Shown here one piece after another: positions 20,196 to 27,898 of a stretch of DNA of 64,000 nucleotides; position 1 is the stretch's first letter, and every line of letters starts with the position of its first letter. Origin of the DNA: Paenibacillus foliorum (GTDB lineage Bacteria > Bacillota > Bacilli > Paenibacillales > NBRC-103111); assembly GCF_013141765.1 (NCBI RefSeq), contig NZ_WHOD01000067.1, positions 176,496 to 240,495 on the forward strand. The letters run 5' to 3'. The position numbers were made by a program, and so were the translations under genes. The notes beneath the pieces were generated by a model. The model was not told the DNA's origin. It saw only the letters and a program-made list of their open reading frames with translations, and did not search any database.

Positions 20196-20422
20196 GAATC
20201 AAATTTGAGGATATGGAAATCCCAGTAACGTTCTTATCAAGCGATCATAAAATGATTCCCAGGCTCATTCAAGTGCTGCAGACGAGGAAAGTAACCGGGG
20301 GGCCAGGCACATTATTCGATTTAGAGCAATTGGAGCGTATAGAGGTGGTTGGAAATGAGGCGTATTTATATTCTAAGGCGGGTCCAGCTTCAGGAAGGGT
20401 TTGCTTGGCCCTGCATGGCTAG
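20192..20422 (+). CDS. Hypothetical protein, 76 residues
   Basis: This small soluble protein begins MRIKFEDMEIPVTFLSSDHKM and has a Gly-rich turn (TGGPGTLFD). Its start overlaps the stop of the preceding gene by four bases, with GAGAAGGGAGAATCGG upstream, which supports real coupled translation. I recognise no family. The pair is followed by a convergent terminator shared with the dlt-like operon. Confidence 0.6.
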   Translation: MRIKFEDMEIPVTFLSSDHKMIPRLIQVLQTRKVTGGPGTLFDLEQLERIEVVGNEAYLYSKAGPASGRVCLALHG

Positions 20423-20464
20423 GCATAGTTAGGCTTGGGGAAATATGAAAGCCCTTAAAAATTG

Positions 20465-20518
20465 AAAAAAGAGGAAGTTCACTTGCCGTTACTTACGGAA
20501 AGTGCTCTTCCTCTTTTT
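20465..20518. terminator. Convergent terminator before the dlt-like operon end
   Basis: AAAAAGAGGAAG pairs with CTTCCTCTTTTT, with further inner pairing (CACTT with AAGTG). A-run and T-run flanks let it serve both the rightward small genes and the leftward MBOAT gene. Confidence 0.85.
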
Positions 20519-20526
20519 ATTGTCGA

Positions 20527-21678
20527 TCAGAAGGGCCAATTAAATAGGCCGCGGTAAATTTTAAACACGGTTTCCTCACTACCACTGTAAATAATAACAG
20601 AGACGGTAACAATCAATTGAGTAAACGCGCAGCGAGCGAAGAAATAGGCTTTGGTGACCTTTTTCTTGTTGACTGTAGATTTGCCCAATAGATTTTCAAG
20701 GGCCATCACAATGCCATGGTACAAGCCGTACAAAAAGTAAAGCCAGCTAAAGCCATGCCACAGTCCAATCAGCACCATGATGAGGATGGACAAGCAGGCT
20801 GCGGTTGCTTTGCTAGGGGCTTTTCGGGAAAAGAACATAAAAATGTGATCGCGAAACCAGTCACCAAGTGTTGCATGCCAATTACGCCAAAACTGGGTAA
20901 GTGTGGGTGATTGGAAGGGCTTTTTGAAATTTTCCGGAATGTTATAGCCCATCAGTCGGCCAAAGCCGATAGCAATATCTGAGTAGCCGGAAAAGTCGAA
21001 GAAAATAAGAGCATAAAACCAAATCATCAGAAATAATGATTCATGGGTGTGCAGCTCCTGCTGCTGCATCTGGTTAAACAAATCAGTCATCCAGGTGACG
21101 AGTACAATCTTCTTGAACATTCCGAGAATGATTCGTTTGACTGCAGCCTCTACCTGTCCTGAGTTTAGCTGATAGGGCTGCTTGGTGTCAGCCATAAAGT
21201 CGCGGAACTTTAGAATGGGACCGGAGGTAAAGGTCGGCACGAACAAAATGTAATTGGCGTAATCGAGCGCAGGCGTTCGAGCCTCCTTGCCGAAAAAATA
21301 GGCGAAATAATAGGCATCGATAACTTTCAGCACATTGTAAACAAGTCCGAGTAGTATGACCACATCGAAGAGAGGGTTCTCGAATACCTTCATACCGAAC
21401 AGCCTTAAACAGCAAACTCCTGCCACATTCAGCGCGATGAGTGTAATAAACCACCCCTTGCGCCAAGAGGTAACATGACATAAAAAGAGGAAGCCTAGAT
21501 AGTTAAGCAGAGTATAGACCACATAAAAGACAAAAAGCTTCTTACTGAACACCAGCAAGAAACAAAGATTGAACGCGAGCAGCAAAATGCGCTTATTGTG
21601 CGGCCACCATCGGGTCAGTGCCAGAATAAGGACCATGCCGATCATCGCTACAACCGCGTTCATGTTCAAATACCACAT
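20527..21678 (-). CDS. DltB-like membrane-bound O-acyltransferase (MBOAT)
   Basis: The 383-residue polytopic membrane protein has the MBOAT signature: DFSGYSDIAIGFGRLMGY, FKKPFQSPTLTQFWRNWHATLGDWFRDHIF split around residues 250-272, and LIGLWHGFSWLYFLYGLYHG near 301-320. The conserved histidines in RNWH and LWHG match the two key histidines of DltB. The ATG follows AAGGGAGTATCGCT. DltB takes a D-alanyl group from carrier protein DltC through a transmembrane tunnel. AlgI and PatA homologues do the same with acetyl groups. Here the operon supplies a carrier protein and an aminoacyl ligase, so an aminoacyl donor is likely. It is the last gene of the operon, 163 bases after the DltX-like gene. 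Confidence 0.9.
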   Translation of the reverse strand: MWYLNMNAVVAMIGMVLILALTRWWPHNKRILLLAFNLCFLLVFSKKLFVFYVVYTLLNYLGFLFLCHVTSWRKGWFITLIALNVAGVCCLRLFGMKVFENPLFDVVILLGLVYNVLKVIDAYYFAYFFGKEARTPALDYANYILFVPTFTSGPILKFRDFMADTKQPYQLNSGQVEAAVKRIILGMFKKIVLVTWMTDLFNQMQQQELHTHESLFLMIWFYALIFFDFSGYSDIAIGFGRLMGYNIPENFKKPFQSPTLTQFWRNWHATLGDWFRDHIFMFFSRKAPSKATAACLSILIMVLIGLWHGFSWLYFLYGLYHGIVMALENLLGKSTVNKKKVTKAYFFARCAFTQLIVTVSVIIYSGSEETVFKIYRGLFNWPF

Positions 21679-21742
21679 AGCGATACTCCCTTAGTGAAAA
21701 AATCGGCGGCTTCTAGGAGAGCGGCGAATAAGCAGCAGAGAG

Positions 21743-21804
21743 GGCGGAATCATTCCTAAGAAACGTCAGAATTCGACAACATTTATTGTAAGAATGATCC
21801 GCCG
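21743..21804 (-). other. Stem-loop between DltX-like and MBOAT genes
   Basis: GGCGGAATCATTC and GAATGATCCGCC can pair as a 12 bp stem with one bulged base and a loop of about 36 bases. It fills the only long gap inside the operon and has no T-run. It could set relative expression of the MBOAT gene. Confidence 0.4.
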
Positions 21805-21841
21805 CCCGCAGCGGGTTACTGTTCACCGAGCTAACTTACTT

Positions 21842-21952
21842 CTAGAATCCTTCGTAAATAAAAAGTCCCTTACCAGTAAAATAAATCAAAACCATGATCA
21901 GCATCGCTGTATAGACGATTATTTCGAAGATTTTGCGAGCGAAAGGAGCCAT
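21842..21952 (-). CDS. DltX-like membrane microprotein, 36 residues
   Basis: ATG 21952 has a consensus AAGGAGGTA upstream, five or six bases away. The 36-residue product has a basic N-terminus (APFARKIFE), one hydrophobic helix (about residues 11-25) and an aromatic C-terminus GLFIYEGF. DltX microproteins of dlt operons have the same build, with a single helix and a conserved C-terminal motif of FIYNEF type containing an invariant tyrosine. In published work (recalled) that tyrosine takes part in aminoacyl relay between DltB and DltD. The start overlaps the end of the DltD-like gene by 34 bases. The assignment rests on motif, size, topology and location. Confidence 0.8.
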   Translation of the reverse strand: MAPFARKIFEIIVYTAMLIMVLIYFTGKGLFIYEGF

Positions 21953-22842
21953 GCGTCTACCTCCTTCGTAAATACGGGAGCACCCTCTTGGCGGCTCAAA
22001 TGGACGAGATCATGAAAATATTTCGGATCATACTTTTGCAGCAGGTCCAGTACGGGCACCTGATAAGCCGCAAGACGGCGATTTACGTCTTCTTGTAGTC
22101 CAGGCATATACTTAGGAAGTGCGTATCCTTTATTCCATGGCATCCAAACTACACGCAGCGGCAGCTGATTATCCTTGGCATACTGTAAAATCCACTCAAG
22201 GGCTTGCAGATTGTCCTTGTAGTCGCGCTGCGACATCCAGCCGAAGCGTTGCTCGTAGTCGTCCCATTTCGTACGTAGTTCTGCGTCGGTTTTATGACCG
22301 AAATAGAGCTCTTTATCGATCCAGCGCGGCTCGTAAGCAAGCAGCTGTGAGCGGTTCAGTTCCAGTGTCCCTTTGTATAGCTGACGCACAAGCTCTGTTC
22401 CCGAATCGCGGAAATAATCGCGGTAAGTGTATACATAAGGCTGATACCATGGTTTGAACCATTGGTAGGTCGGGTCTGTTTCCAGGCTGTCGAGCATCGT
22501 ATGTACATCGATACCGATAACTAGAGGGCCTTCGAAATGGTAGCGCTTCTGCTCCAAAATGGCTTTCAGGTCAGTGAGCTTCCCGTAAGAGAGACCCATT
22601 TCTACAAGTCCGGACTTGGAGTCCTTCTCCACAAATGCACCTGTTACCGAGGAGTTGCCGTAAAATACGGAACCGCGATCTTGCCACTGATGGTGGTAGA
22701 GTGTTTTGGTAAAGTCGTTCTTATAAAAGCGCCGCGATGTAACCATCGGATCCCATGCGGTGATGAGAAGATCCGACAGTACAAACGCGGCTAGTAGCAG
22801 CAGCACAAAGCTGTTTTTGCGAAAAAAAGCTATCAGTTTCAT
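21919..22842 (-). CDS. DltD-like membrane-anchored SGNH-type protein
   Basis: The 307-residue protein has an N-terminal signal anchor (about residues 9-28) and an extracytoplasmic domain. The SGNH-like catalytic parts are visible: VFYGNSS (Ser64 the likely nucleophile) and a C-terminal HDLVHLS block with Asp278 and His281. DltD, which has the same topology and Ser/Asp/His arrangement, transfers D-alanine to lipoteichoic acid outside the membrane. AlgX/AlgJ and PatB are acetyl-transferring relatives. It overlaps the DltX-like gene and precedes the MBOAT. I infer it is the final transferase of this operon; the acceptor polymer is unknown. Confidence 0.82.
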   Translation of the reverse strand: MKLIAFFRKNSFVLLLLAAFVLSDLLITAWDPMVTSRRFYKNDFTKTLYHHQWQDRGSVFYGNSSVTGAFVEKDSKSGLVEMGLSYGKLTDLKAILEQKRYHFEGPLVIGIDVHTMLDSLETDPTYQWFKPWYQPYVYTYRDYFRDSGTELVRQLYKGTLELNRSQLLAYEPRWIDKELYFGHKTDAELRTKWDDYEQRFGWMSQRDYKDNLQALEWILQYAKDNQLPLRVVWMPWNKGYALPKYMPGLQEDVNRRLAAYQVPVLDLLQKYDPKYFHDLVHLSRQEGAPVFTKEVDAWLLSLAKSSK

Positions 22843-22904
22843 AATGGAACCTACATTTTTTTAGATTTCATTTGCTTATAGAGGGTTGTTCTGTGATCAA
22901 ACAC

Positions 22905-24101
22905 TTATAAAGATTTTTGCTGCCAAGCATGATATTGCTCGCGGAAAGCGGCAGGCCAAGCGGCTTCATCCAAGCTGTACTGTGCAAGGAAAGCGAATGC
23001 CCAGCGTTCGATACCAAAGCCTACACAGCCAGTAACTGCGTTACGTTTGCCCATTTTTATATTAAAGGCAGTGCCGAATGTATTGCTATGGAAATTAACG
23101 GAACTGCAGGCAATTGATTTGTTAATATATGGAATGTTCAAGCGCAGCTCGTATTTCATTTCCTGATTGCGCTGGAAGGAAGCTTTTGTTTGGAAATCGT
23201 TCGTGAAGAATGGATCGTTGGCAATCTCGAATAAGCTGTCCACATTCCACTCAACGGCGAGCTCTTTAATATACTCGATAGAGCGGAGACGGTTTTCCTT
23301 TACAAACTCAGGTTTACCGACAAAGATAATCTCCCTCATGCTGAAATCAAGCAATCGGCCGAAGTCACTGTGGTTACGTGATTCAAAGCGGTGACATTTG
23401 GAGATCGCTGTCACTACAAGGCCATCACCTTCGAGTGTTTCATTCTGTAAGCCTTCATAGCAATGATAGCATGTAGAAGGATTCATGGTGAACTTGGGCG
23501 TAGGCATATTCGCATTAAGATCTAGCGGTGCATCCTGCTTCCAACCGCCTGCATCACGGATAGCCTGGGAGAATGATTCAATAATATCCAAATCCTCACG
23601 AAGATGGGTCAGGAAATGAATATGCTCAGGGAACGATGTGAAGTGATTTGTTTTGTTGAGTGTATCGCAGTGAATCACAGCTGGGTAAGCTTCTTCCTTC
23701 ACATCGGTGAAGCGATTAGCGATTTTCGTTACGAACGAATAATCCAAGAAGCGCATTAGGCTGGAGAAGGGCTCCCGGAAAATGAATAAACCTGGCTCTA
23801 GTATTTTAATGATTTTTCGGTCAACGAGTTCAGAAATAATGTCGCCTTCATAAGGAGTATTGACCTTGTGCTCAAATAATATGTTTTCTTTAAATCCGAA
23901 ATCGCCATGGGAGAAACGCTCTATCAGGCGGTGCACTTGCGCTTCGATGACTTCATTGCTCTTGGCAGATTCGTGAGTGATATAAATATGATTATTGTCA
24001 AGCCGGATGTCCCGGATATTCTCGTCAATGAAGGCGGCAGCGTACTTCACCTGACCATGCTGGCTGGATGCCAGTCCCTCAAGGGATACGACGCATTCCA
24101 T
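22905..24101 (-). CDS. Amino acid:[carrier protein] ligase (class II aaRS-like)
   Basis: The 398-residue cytoplasmic protein has a class II aminoacyl-tRNA synthetase catalytic fold without a tRNA-binding domain. Motif 2 is CHRFES...GRLLDFSMREIIFVG (236-262) and motif 3 is GCVGFGIERWAFAFL (358-372). Cys211 (NPSTCYHCYEGL), Glu240 and Cys359 line up with the zinc triad C131/E176/C279 known from the Bradyrhizobium amino acid:[carrier protein] ligase Bll0957. Those enzymes load glycine or alanine onto the phosphopantetheine of a partner carrier protein. A carrier-protein gene ends six bases upstream, which fits exactly. The substrate amino acid cannot be read from sequence. In this dlt-like operon it appears to take the place of DltA. 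Confidence 0.85.
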   Translation of the reverse strand: MECVVSLEGLASSQHGQVKYAAAFIDENIRDIRLDNNHIYITHESAKSNEVIEAQVHRLIERFSHGDFGFKENILFEHKVNTPYEGDIISELVDRKIIKILEPGLFIFREPFSSLMRFLDYSFVTKIANRFTDVKEEAYPAVIHCDTLNKTNHFTSFPEHIHFLTHLREDLDIIESFSQAIRDAGGWKQDAPLDLNANMPTPKFTMNPSTCYHCYEGLQNETLEGDGLVVTAISKCHRFESRNHSDFGRLLDFSMREIIFVGKPEFVKENRLRSIEYIKELAVEWNVDSLFEIANDPFFTNDFQTKASFQRNQEMKYELRLNIPYINKSIACSSVNFHSNTFGTAFNIKMGKRNAVTGCVGFGIERWAFAFLAQYSLDEAAWPAAFREQYHAWQQKSL

Positions 24102-24107
24102 AGGTAA

Positions 24108-24359
24108 TTACCTCGCAATCTTTTTGTGGATGAAATCGGCGATTTCTCGCACTGTATTCATAGAATACAGCATCAGGTCTTGATTCGTCACCTGGATGCT
24201 ATAGGTTTTCTCGATGTGGGCGATTAAAGCTGTAGCGCCAATAGAATCAATATAACCGTAATCGAACAAATGTACATCAACAGTAAAATCATCATCATCC
24301 GACTCAATCTCATAACGTGTGCGGATATGTTGTTCGAGCTGTTCCAGCAGGTCCTGCAT
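24108..24359 (-). CDS. Acyl/aminoacyl carrier protein
   Basis: The 83-residue acidic carrier protein has the phosphopantetheine site GYIDSIGATAL with Ser39, in the usual four-helix frame. The ATG has AAGGAGGCTTATCCC upstream. It lies 29 bases after the FG-GAP gene and six bases before the aminoacyl ligase gene, on the same strand. This is not the fatty-acid AcpP context. It most likely carries the amino acid activated by the ligase to the MBOAT, the role DltC plays in D-alanylation. A phosphopantetheinyl transferase is not in the window and must come from elsewhere. Confidence 0.92.
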   Translation of the reverse strand: MQDLLEQLEQHIRTRYEIESDDDDFTVDVHLFDYGYIDSIGATALIAHIEKTYSIQVTNQDLMLYSMNTVREIADFIHKKIAR

Positions 24360-24388
24360 GGGATAAGCCTCCTTAAATAATAGCTGAG

Positions 24389-27300
24389 TTAAAAACGGAT
24401 CGTGATTGTTGTTGCAGCGCCGAAGTGCGTAATAGTATACGTTTGTTCGGCTTCCTGCTGGTTAATTTGCAGCTGTTCACCTTCGATCACAAGCGGTTTC
24501 GCGCTCTGAAGCTGTACTTGCTGCATGCCGTTTGCGTTCAGCTCTAAGGTCCAGCTGTCCTTGTTTTTGTGCAGTTTGTAAGGCACATTAGAGCGAAGCA
24601 TATGCGGTTCGGCCGAACTAGACGACAGAACGGTATCAATAGGTGCTCCTGCTGGAACACTTAAAGTAGGGTTCGCTGAGACATCAGTTACGGCTGTCTT
24701 CTCGTTTAAGAATCGGATTTGTGTGGTCTCTGGTACGCCGAGATAAAGTTTGTTGTTGCGCCAATCGGAAATATCAGAGTCCGTCTTCAGGGAACGTTGT
24801 GCATAAGCTTGTCCTCGTTCGATGGACAGACCTAGCGTCCCTTTATATTCCGCTGCTTGCTGCGGTACATAATCCGTTATAGGTTTGATGTGAATCGAAG
24901 GCTCAGTGTGGATGCCAACGATATTCTTTAATCGGTCTAACACTACGTCAGTCCATGGCCGGGATATTGTGACACGGGTTGTTAATGTATTTAAGAACGA
25001 GCGTGCCATCTGTGGTTCCGTCATGAAATTATAGCTTTGCTTATTACGAATTTGATCCAAGTACTTAACGAACTCGAGCAGATCTCCGACACGAGTCGGG
25101 AAATGATACTCTATATGCTCAAAGTAATCAATCGGCATATCGAAGTTGATGTACGATTGAAACAAATCCTCGGTCGAGTAAGTAGAATCAAGCCGTAGTA
25201 CTGGTGCCGGAGTGCCAAGCAGCATCGGCGGGCTGGAAGGCTTTCCAGTTGCCGGGTCCGTCATAAGAAATGGCATGCCCCAATTGTAGGCCAAGCCTAG
25301 CCGGGGGTCGTCGGGAGCATTGGACGGCTTAAAGCCAAAGTTATACCAAATACCGGCATCCTGCTCGTTACGCAATGTTTGCGTGCGATTCGGGTTATTG
25401 ATTCGCCAGGTATGCTGATTGGTTCCAGGCATGTTCCACGGGATACCTAATTTGTTGAAGGACTGCTGCTGCAGGGCTATTTCGTCCTTTTCTTGCTGTT
25501 CGCTTGTAAAGTTATGGACGAAAATATGCGGAAACAGCTCCAGGTAGTTATCTTTATTATATTGAACAAACGTCTTCAACTGCTCGGCGTAAGGGAATTT
25601 CGGATCGTCTACGGTTGTAGGCATGCCGAATTCCAACTGTCCGACGATCAGATCGTCTTTGCCGTCATGGTTCAAGTCGTACCATAGGGGCACGGAATTA
25701 TGTCCGCCAACGAGAGCACGATTGCCGAGTTGGTTCGTCGTGGCGCCTTCCAGTACACCGGAAGGCTGCCATGTGCCATCGGCCTGCTGCAGATACACGC
25801 GCAGGTCGCCTTCGCTGTTGCCGACCACAAGATCAGGTCGGCCATCGCCGTTTACGTCGCGTATCGATGGCGCGGCGAACGGGGCAGGCAGCGTGAACAG
25901 CAGGCTGCCCGCGTCAAAGGCAAGTGGTTCCGCGGCAGCACCGCCGGAGGAGCCAGAGCCCGCGCCTGCGGCGCTGCCGTGGCCCGCTGCGCGGTGGCCG
26001 CGGTAAAGCGTCACACCGCCTGCGGCATCCCCGACCACCAGGTCGGGAACGCCGTCGGCGGTGACGTCGCCCACAGCCGGAGCCATCGGCGCTCCGGCGT
26101 GCAACGGCTTGCCGCCCGCCAGCAGTGCGGCGGGCGCAGCGAACGTGCCGCCGGCCTGGCCGTAGGCGACGGCGAGCGTGCCATCGGCGCGGCCAAGGAC
26201 AAGGTCCGGCCAGCCGTCGCCGTTCAGGTCATACGCCGCTACGCTGGCGTAGGCTCCGCTCTGCAGCGGCTGGCCGTCGCTCAGCCGCAAAGGCTCGCGC
26301 TTACCGAAGGCATCGGGCGCATTGACACTGCTGGGCAGCATCTGCCCGGCATAAGCGTCCGGCTGCGCCCCGAGATTAGGGTAAGCGTAGATGCTTCCGT
26401 CGGCCGACCCTACCAGCAGCTCTGGTCGGCCGTCGCCATTCAGATCCGCCAGCGCCGGATAAGCGCGGTGAGGCTCTAGTATGGGATCACCGAGTGAACG
26501 GTAATCGGGATACAGAGCCAACTGAACCGGCTTATCGCCGCTCATAATGCGGGTGCCGCTGGAATAGAAGGAATTCGGAGTTTCTCCGTGAAACAGCGGC
26601 TTCTCGTTACTGCCGATGTTCAAATGTACGGAGACCGACTCCTGCCATCGGCCCCAATGAAATGAAGAGCGAACGAGTGTGAAGGAAGGCAGCTGGTTGT
26701 ATTTCTTCAGCAGCTCAGCCCACTGGATGCCTTCGCCATCTCGAATCGCCTCTATCGCTTCAAAATGATTCTGATGGGCCATCGCCGGTCGCCCATAAGG
26801 ACCCAGTACCTTCTTCACGCTGTAGCCCAGCAGTTCTTTGGATACGAATGCTGCGTATTCGCTGCGGAACAGCGCACTTCCTGCTGCGTATGTAAAGTCA
26901 AAGTAGGGCTCTAGCGGCAGCTGTCTGCGGTCAAAATAAAGAGCGCCAGTCGCAGGCTTCTTAGCACTGTTAGTCGATTCCGCTAATTTGGCAAAGCCAA
27001 GGCTGGGGTCCATGCCGCTGCTCATATCGTAGCCGGTAATATGATACCGGTTCGGGAGCAAAGCGCTGCTTAGCATCACGGTCCCTTTACCATAACGGTT
27101 CAATGCGGACAGCGCTGAATCATTCAACAGTACAATCGGTTCCGCAGTCGAAGGAATGATTCCTATACCCCAGGAATATTGCTTGAGATCAGCCAGTCCG
27201 TCATGGGAAATGTAGTTGTCCATGAACTGTCTAAATAGCTGCTGCAGGGATTGCAGGTTCAGCTCAACCTCAGGATATGTGAAGGTAGGTACCCCTTCTT

Positions 27301-27736
27301 GAGCTTTCTTGCCGCTGCTTGCGCTCATGGCTGTCGGCGGAACGATATCGACCAGCTGTTTGGCGCCGATAAAGGCGAGCGGGAAGTCTGCAGCCAGACG
27401 ATTTTCTAAAAACAGATGCCCTCCGTCTGCTACATAGCTTTGCAGCAAGTCCAGCTGCTGCTTAGTCAGTGCTTCGTGAAGAGAGGGATCCAGATAGATA
27501 GAATGATATTTTTGTAATTGTCGGAGCGTTAGCTTATCCATAGACTGACGTTCCAGCTCTAGGTTTGCGACCAGTGATTGATGTAGTTGGCCATAGGCTG
27601 CCGGATCGAAGCTGTCGCCATTCGAGACATACAGCATGCGTACAGATAGTTTTTTGTCTAACAGGGTTAGCACACATACAAAGATCAGCAGGAGGGCAAT
27701 AATGCCGCCTGCAATTCGGACCATAGAAATCTTCAA
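24389..27736 (-). CDS. Large membrane-anchored FG-GAP/VCBS repeat protein
   Basis: The 1115-residue protein starts at TTG 27736 with GAGGGG six bases upstream (ATG 27724 is a poorer alternative). It has an N-terminal membrane anchor (about 6-28). A domain at about 30-125 (YHSIYLDPSL...LLQSYVADGGHLFLE) resembles GATase-like folds. Five FG-GAP repeats lie at about 425-700 with calcium-binding DLNGDGRPELLVG-type loops. A C-terminal part follows with a possible polysaccharide-deacetylase-like barrel (LGIPWNMPGTNQHTW; DYFEHIEYHFPTR) and an end beta-domain. The deacetylase resemblance is weak and inferred. It leads the dlt-like operon, so it may bind, modify or present the acceptor polymer. The FG-GAP region is much more GC-rich than its flanks. 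Confidence 0.8.
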   Translation of the reverse strand: MKISMVRIAGGIIALLLIFVCVLTLLDKKLSVRMLYVSNGDSFDPAAYGQLHQSLVANLELERQSMDKLTLRQLQKYHSIYLDPSLHEALTKQQLDLLQSYVADGGHLFLENRLAADFPLAFIGAKQLVDIVPPTAMSASSGKKAQEGVPTFTYPEVELNLQSLQQLFRQFMDNYISHDGLADLKQYSWGIGIIPSTAEPIVLLNDSALSALNRYGKGTVMLSSALLPNRYHITGYDMSSGMDPSLGFAKLAESTNSAKKPATGALYFDRRQLPLEPYFDFTYAAGSALFRSEYAAFVSKELLGYSVKKVLGPYGRPAMAHQNHFEAIEAIRDGEGIQWAELLKKYNQLPSFTLVRSSFHWGRWQESVSVHLNIGSNEKPLFHGETPNSFYSSGTRIMSGDKPVQLALYPDYRSLGDPILEPHRAYPALADLNGDGRPELLVGSADGSIYAYPNLGAQPDAYAGQMLPSSVNAPDAFGKREPLRLSDGQPLQSGAYASVAAYDLNGDGWPDLVLGRADGTLAVAYGQAGGTFAAPAALLAGGKPLHAGAPMAPAVGDVTADGVPDLVVGDAAGGVTLYRGHRAAGHGSAAGAGSGSSGGAAAEPLAFDAGSLLFTLPAPFAAPSIRDVNGDGRPDLVVGNSEGDLRVYLQQADGTWQPSGVLEGATTNQLGNRALVGGHNSVPLWYDLNHDGKDDLIVGQLEFGMPTTVDDPKFPYAEQLKTFVQYNKDNYLELFPHIFVHNFTSEQQEKDEIALQQQSFNKLGIPWNMPGTNQHTWRINNPNRTQTLRNEQDAGIWYNFGFKPSNAPDDPRLGLAYNWGMPFLMTDPATGKPSSPPMLLGTPAPVLRLDSTYSTEDLFQSYINFDMPIDYFEHIEYHFPTRVGDLLEFVKYLDQIRNKQSYNFMTEPQMARSFLNTLTTRVTISRPWTDVVLDRLKNIVGIHTEPSIHIKPITDYVPQQAAEYKGTLGLSIERGQAYAQRSLKTDSDISDWRNNKLYLGVPETTQIRFLNEKTAVTDVSANPTLSVPAGAPIDTVLSSSSAEPHMLRSNVPYKLHKNKDSWTLELNANGMQQVQLQSAKPLVIEGEQLQINQQEAEQTYTITHFGAATTITIRF

Positions 27737-27780
27737 GGAAACCCCTCAATTTATAAAATAGCTTGGTTGACTACCCTGCC

Positions 27781-27809
27781 ATTATAGCACGGATGTCGGG
27801 CTTTGTTAA
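27781..27809 (-). promoter_or_regulatory. Promoter of the dlt-like operon
   Basis: Reading leftward, -35 TTAACA (27804-27809) and -10 TATAAT (27781-27786) are separated by 17 bases and lie 45 bases before the TTG start of the FG-GAP gene. It fits sigma-A. No operator is evident. Confidence 0.75.
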
Positions 27810-27898
27810 CTTTTGTCGGTCCGGCAGGGAGCCTGGAATAGGAGCAGCAGAGCCGATTGACTTACAAATAGGCAGTAAGGTCTTACAAGCTTCTCAGG

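Noticed and set aside
25700..26479. A 259-codon open frame on the plus strand
   Set aside because: It lies opposite the GC-rich FG-GAP repeats. High GC removes stop codons, the protein is Arg/Ala-rich without a domain, and there is no ribosome site.
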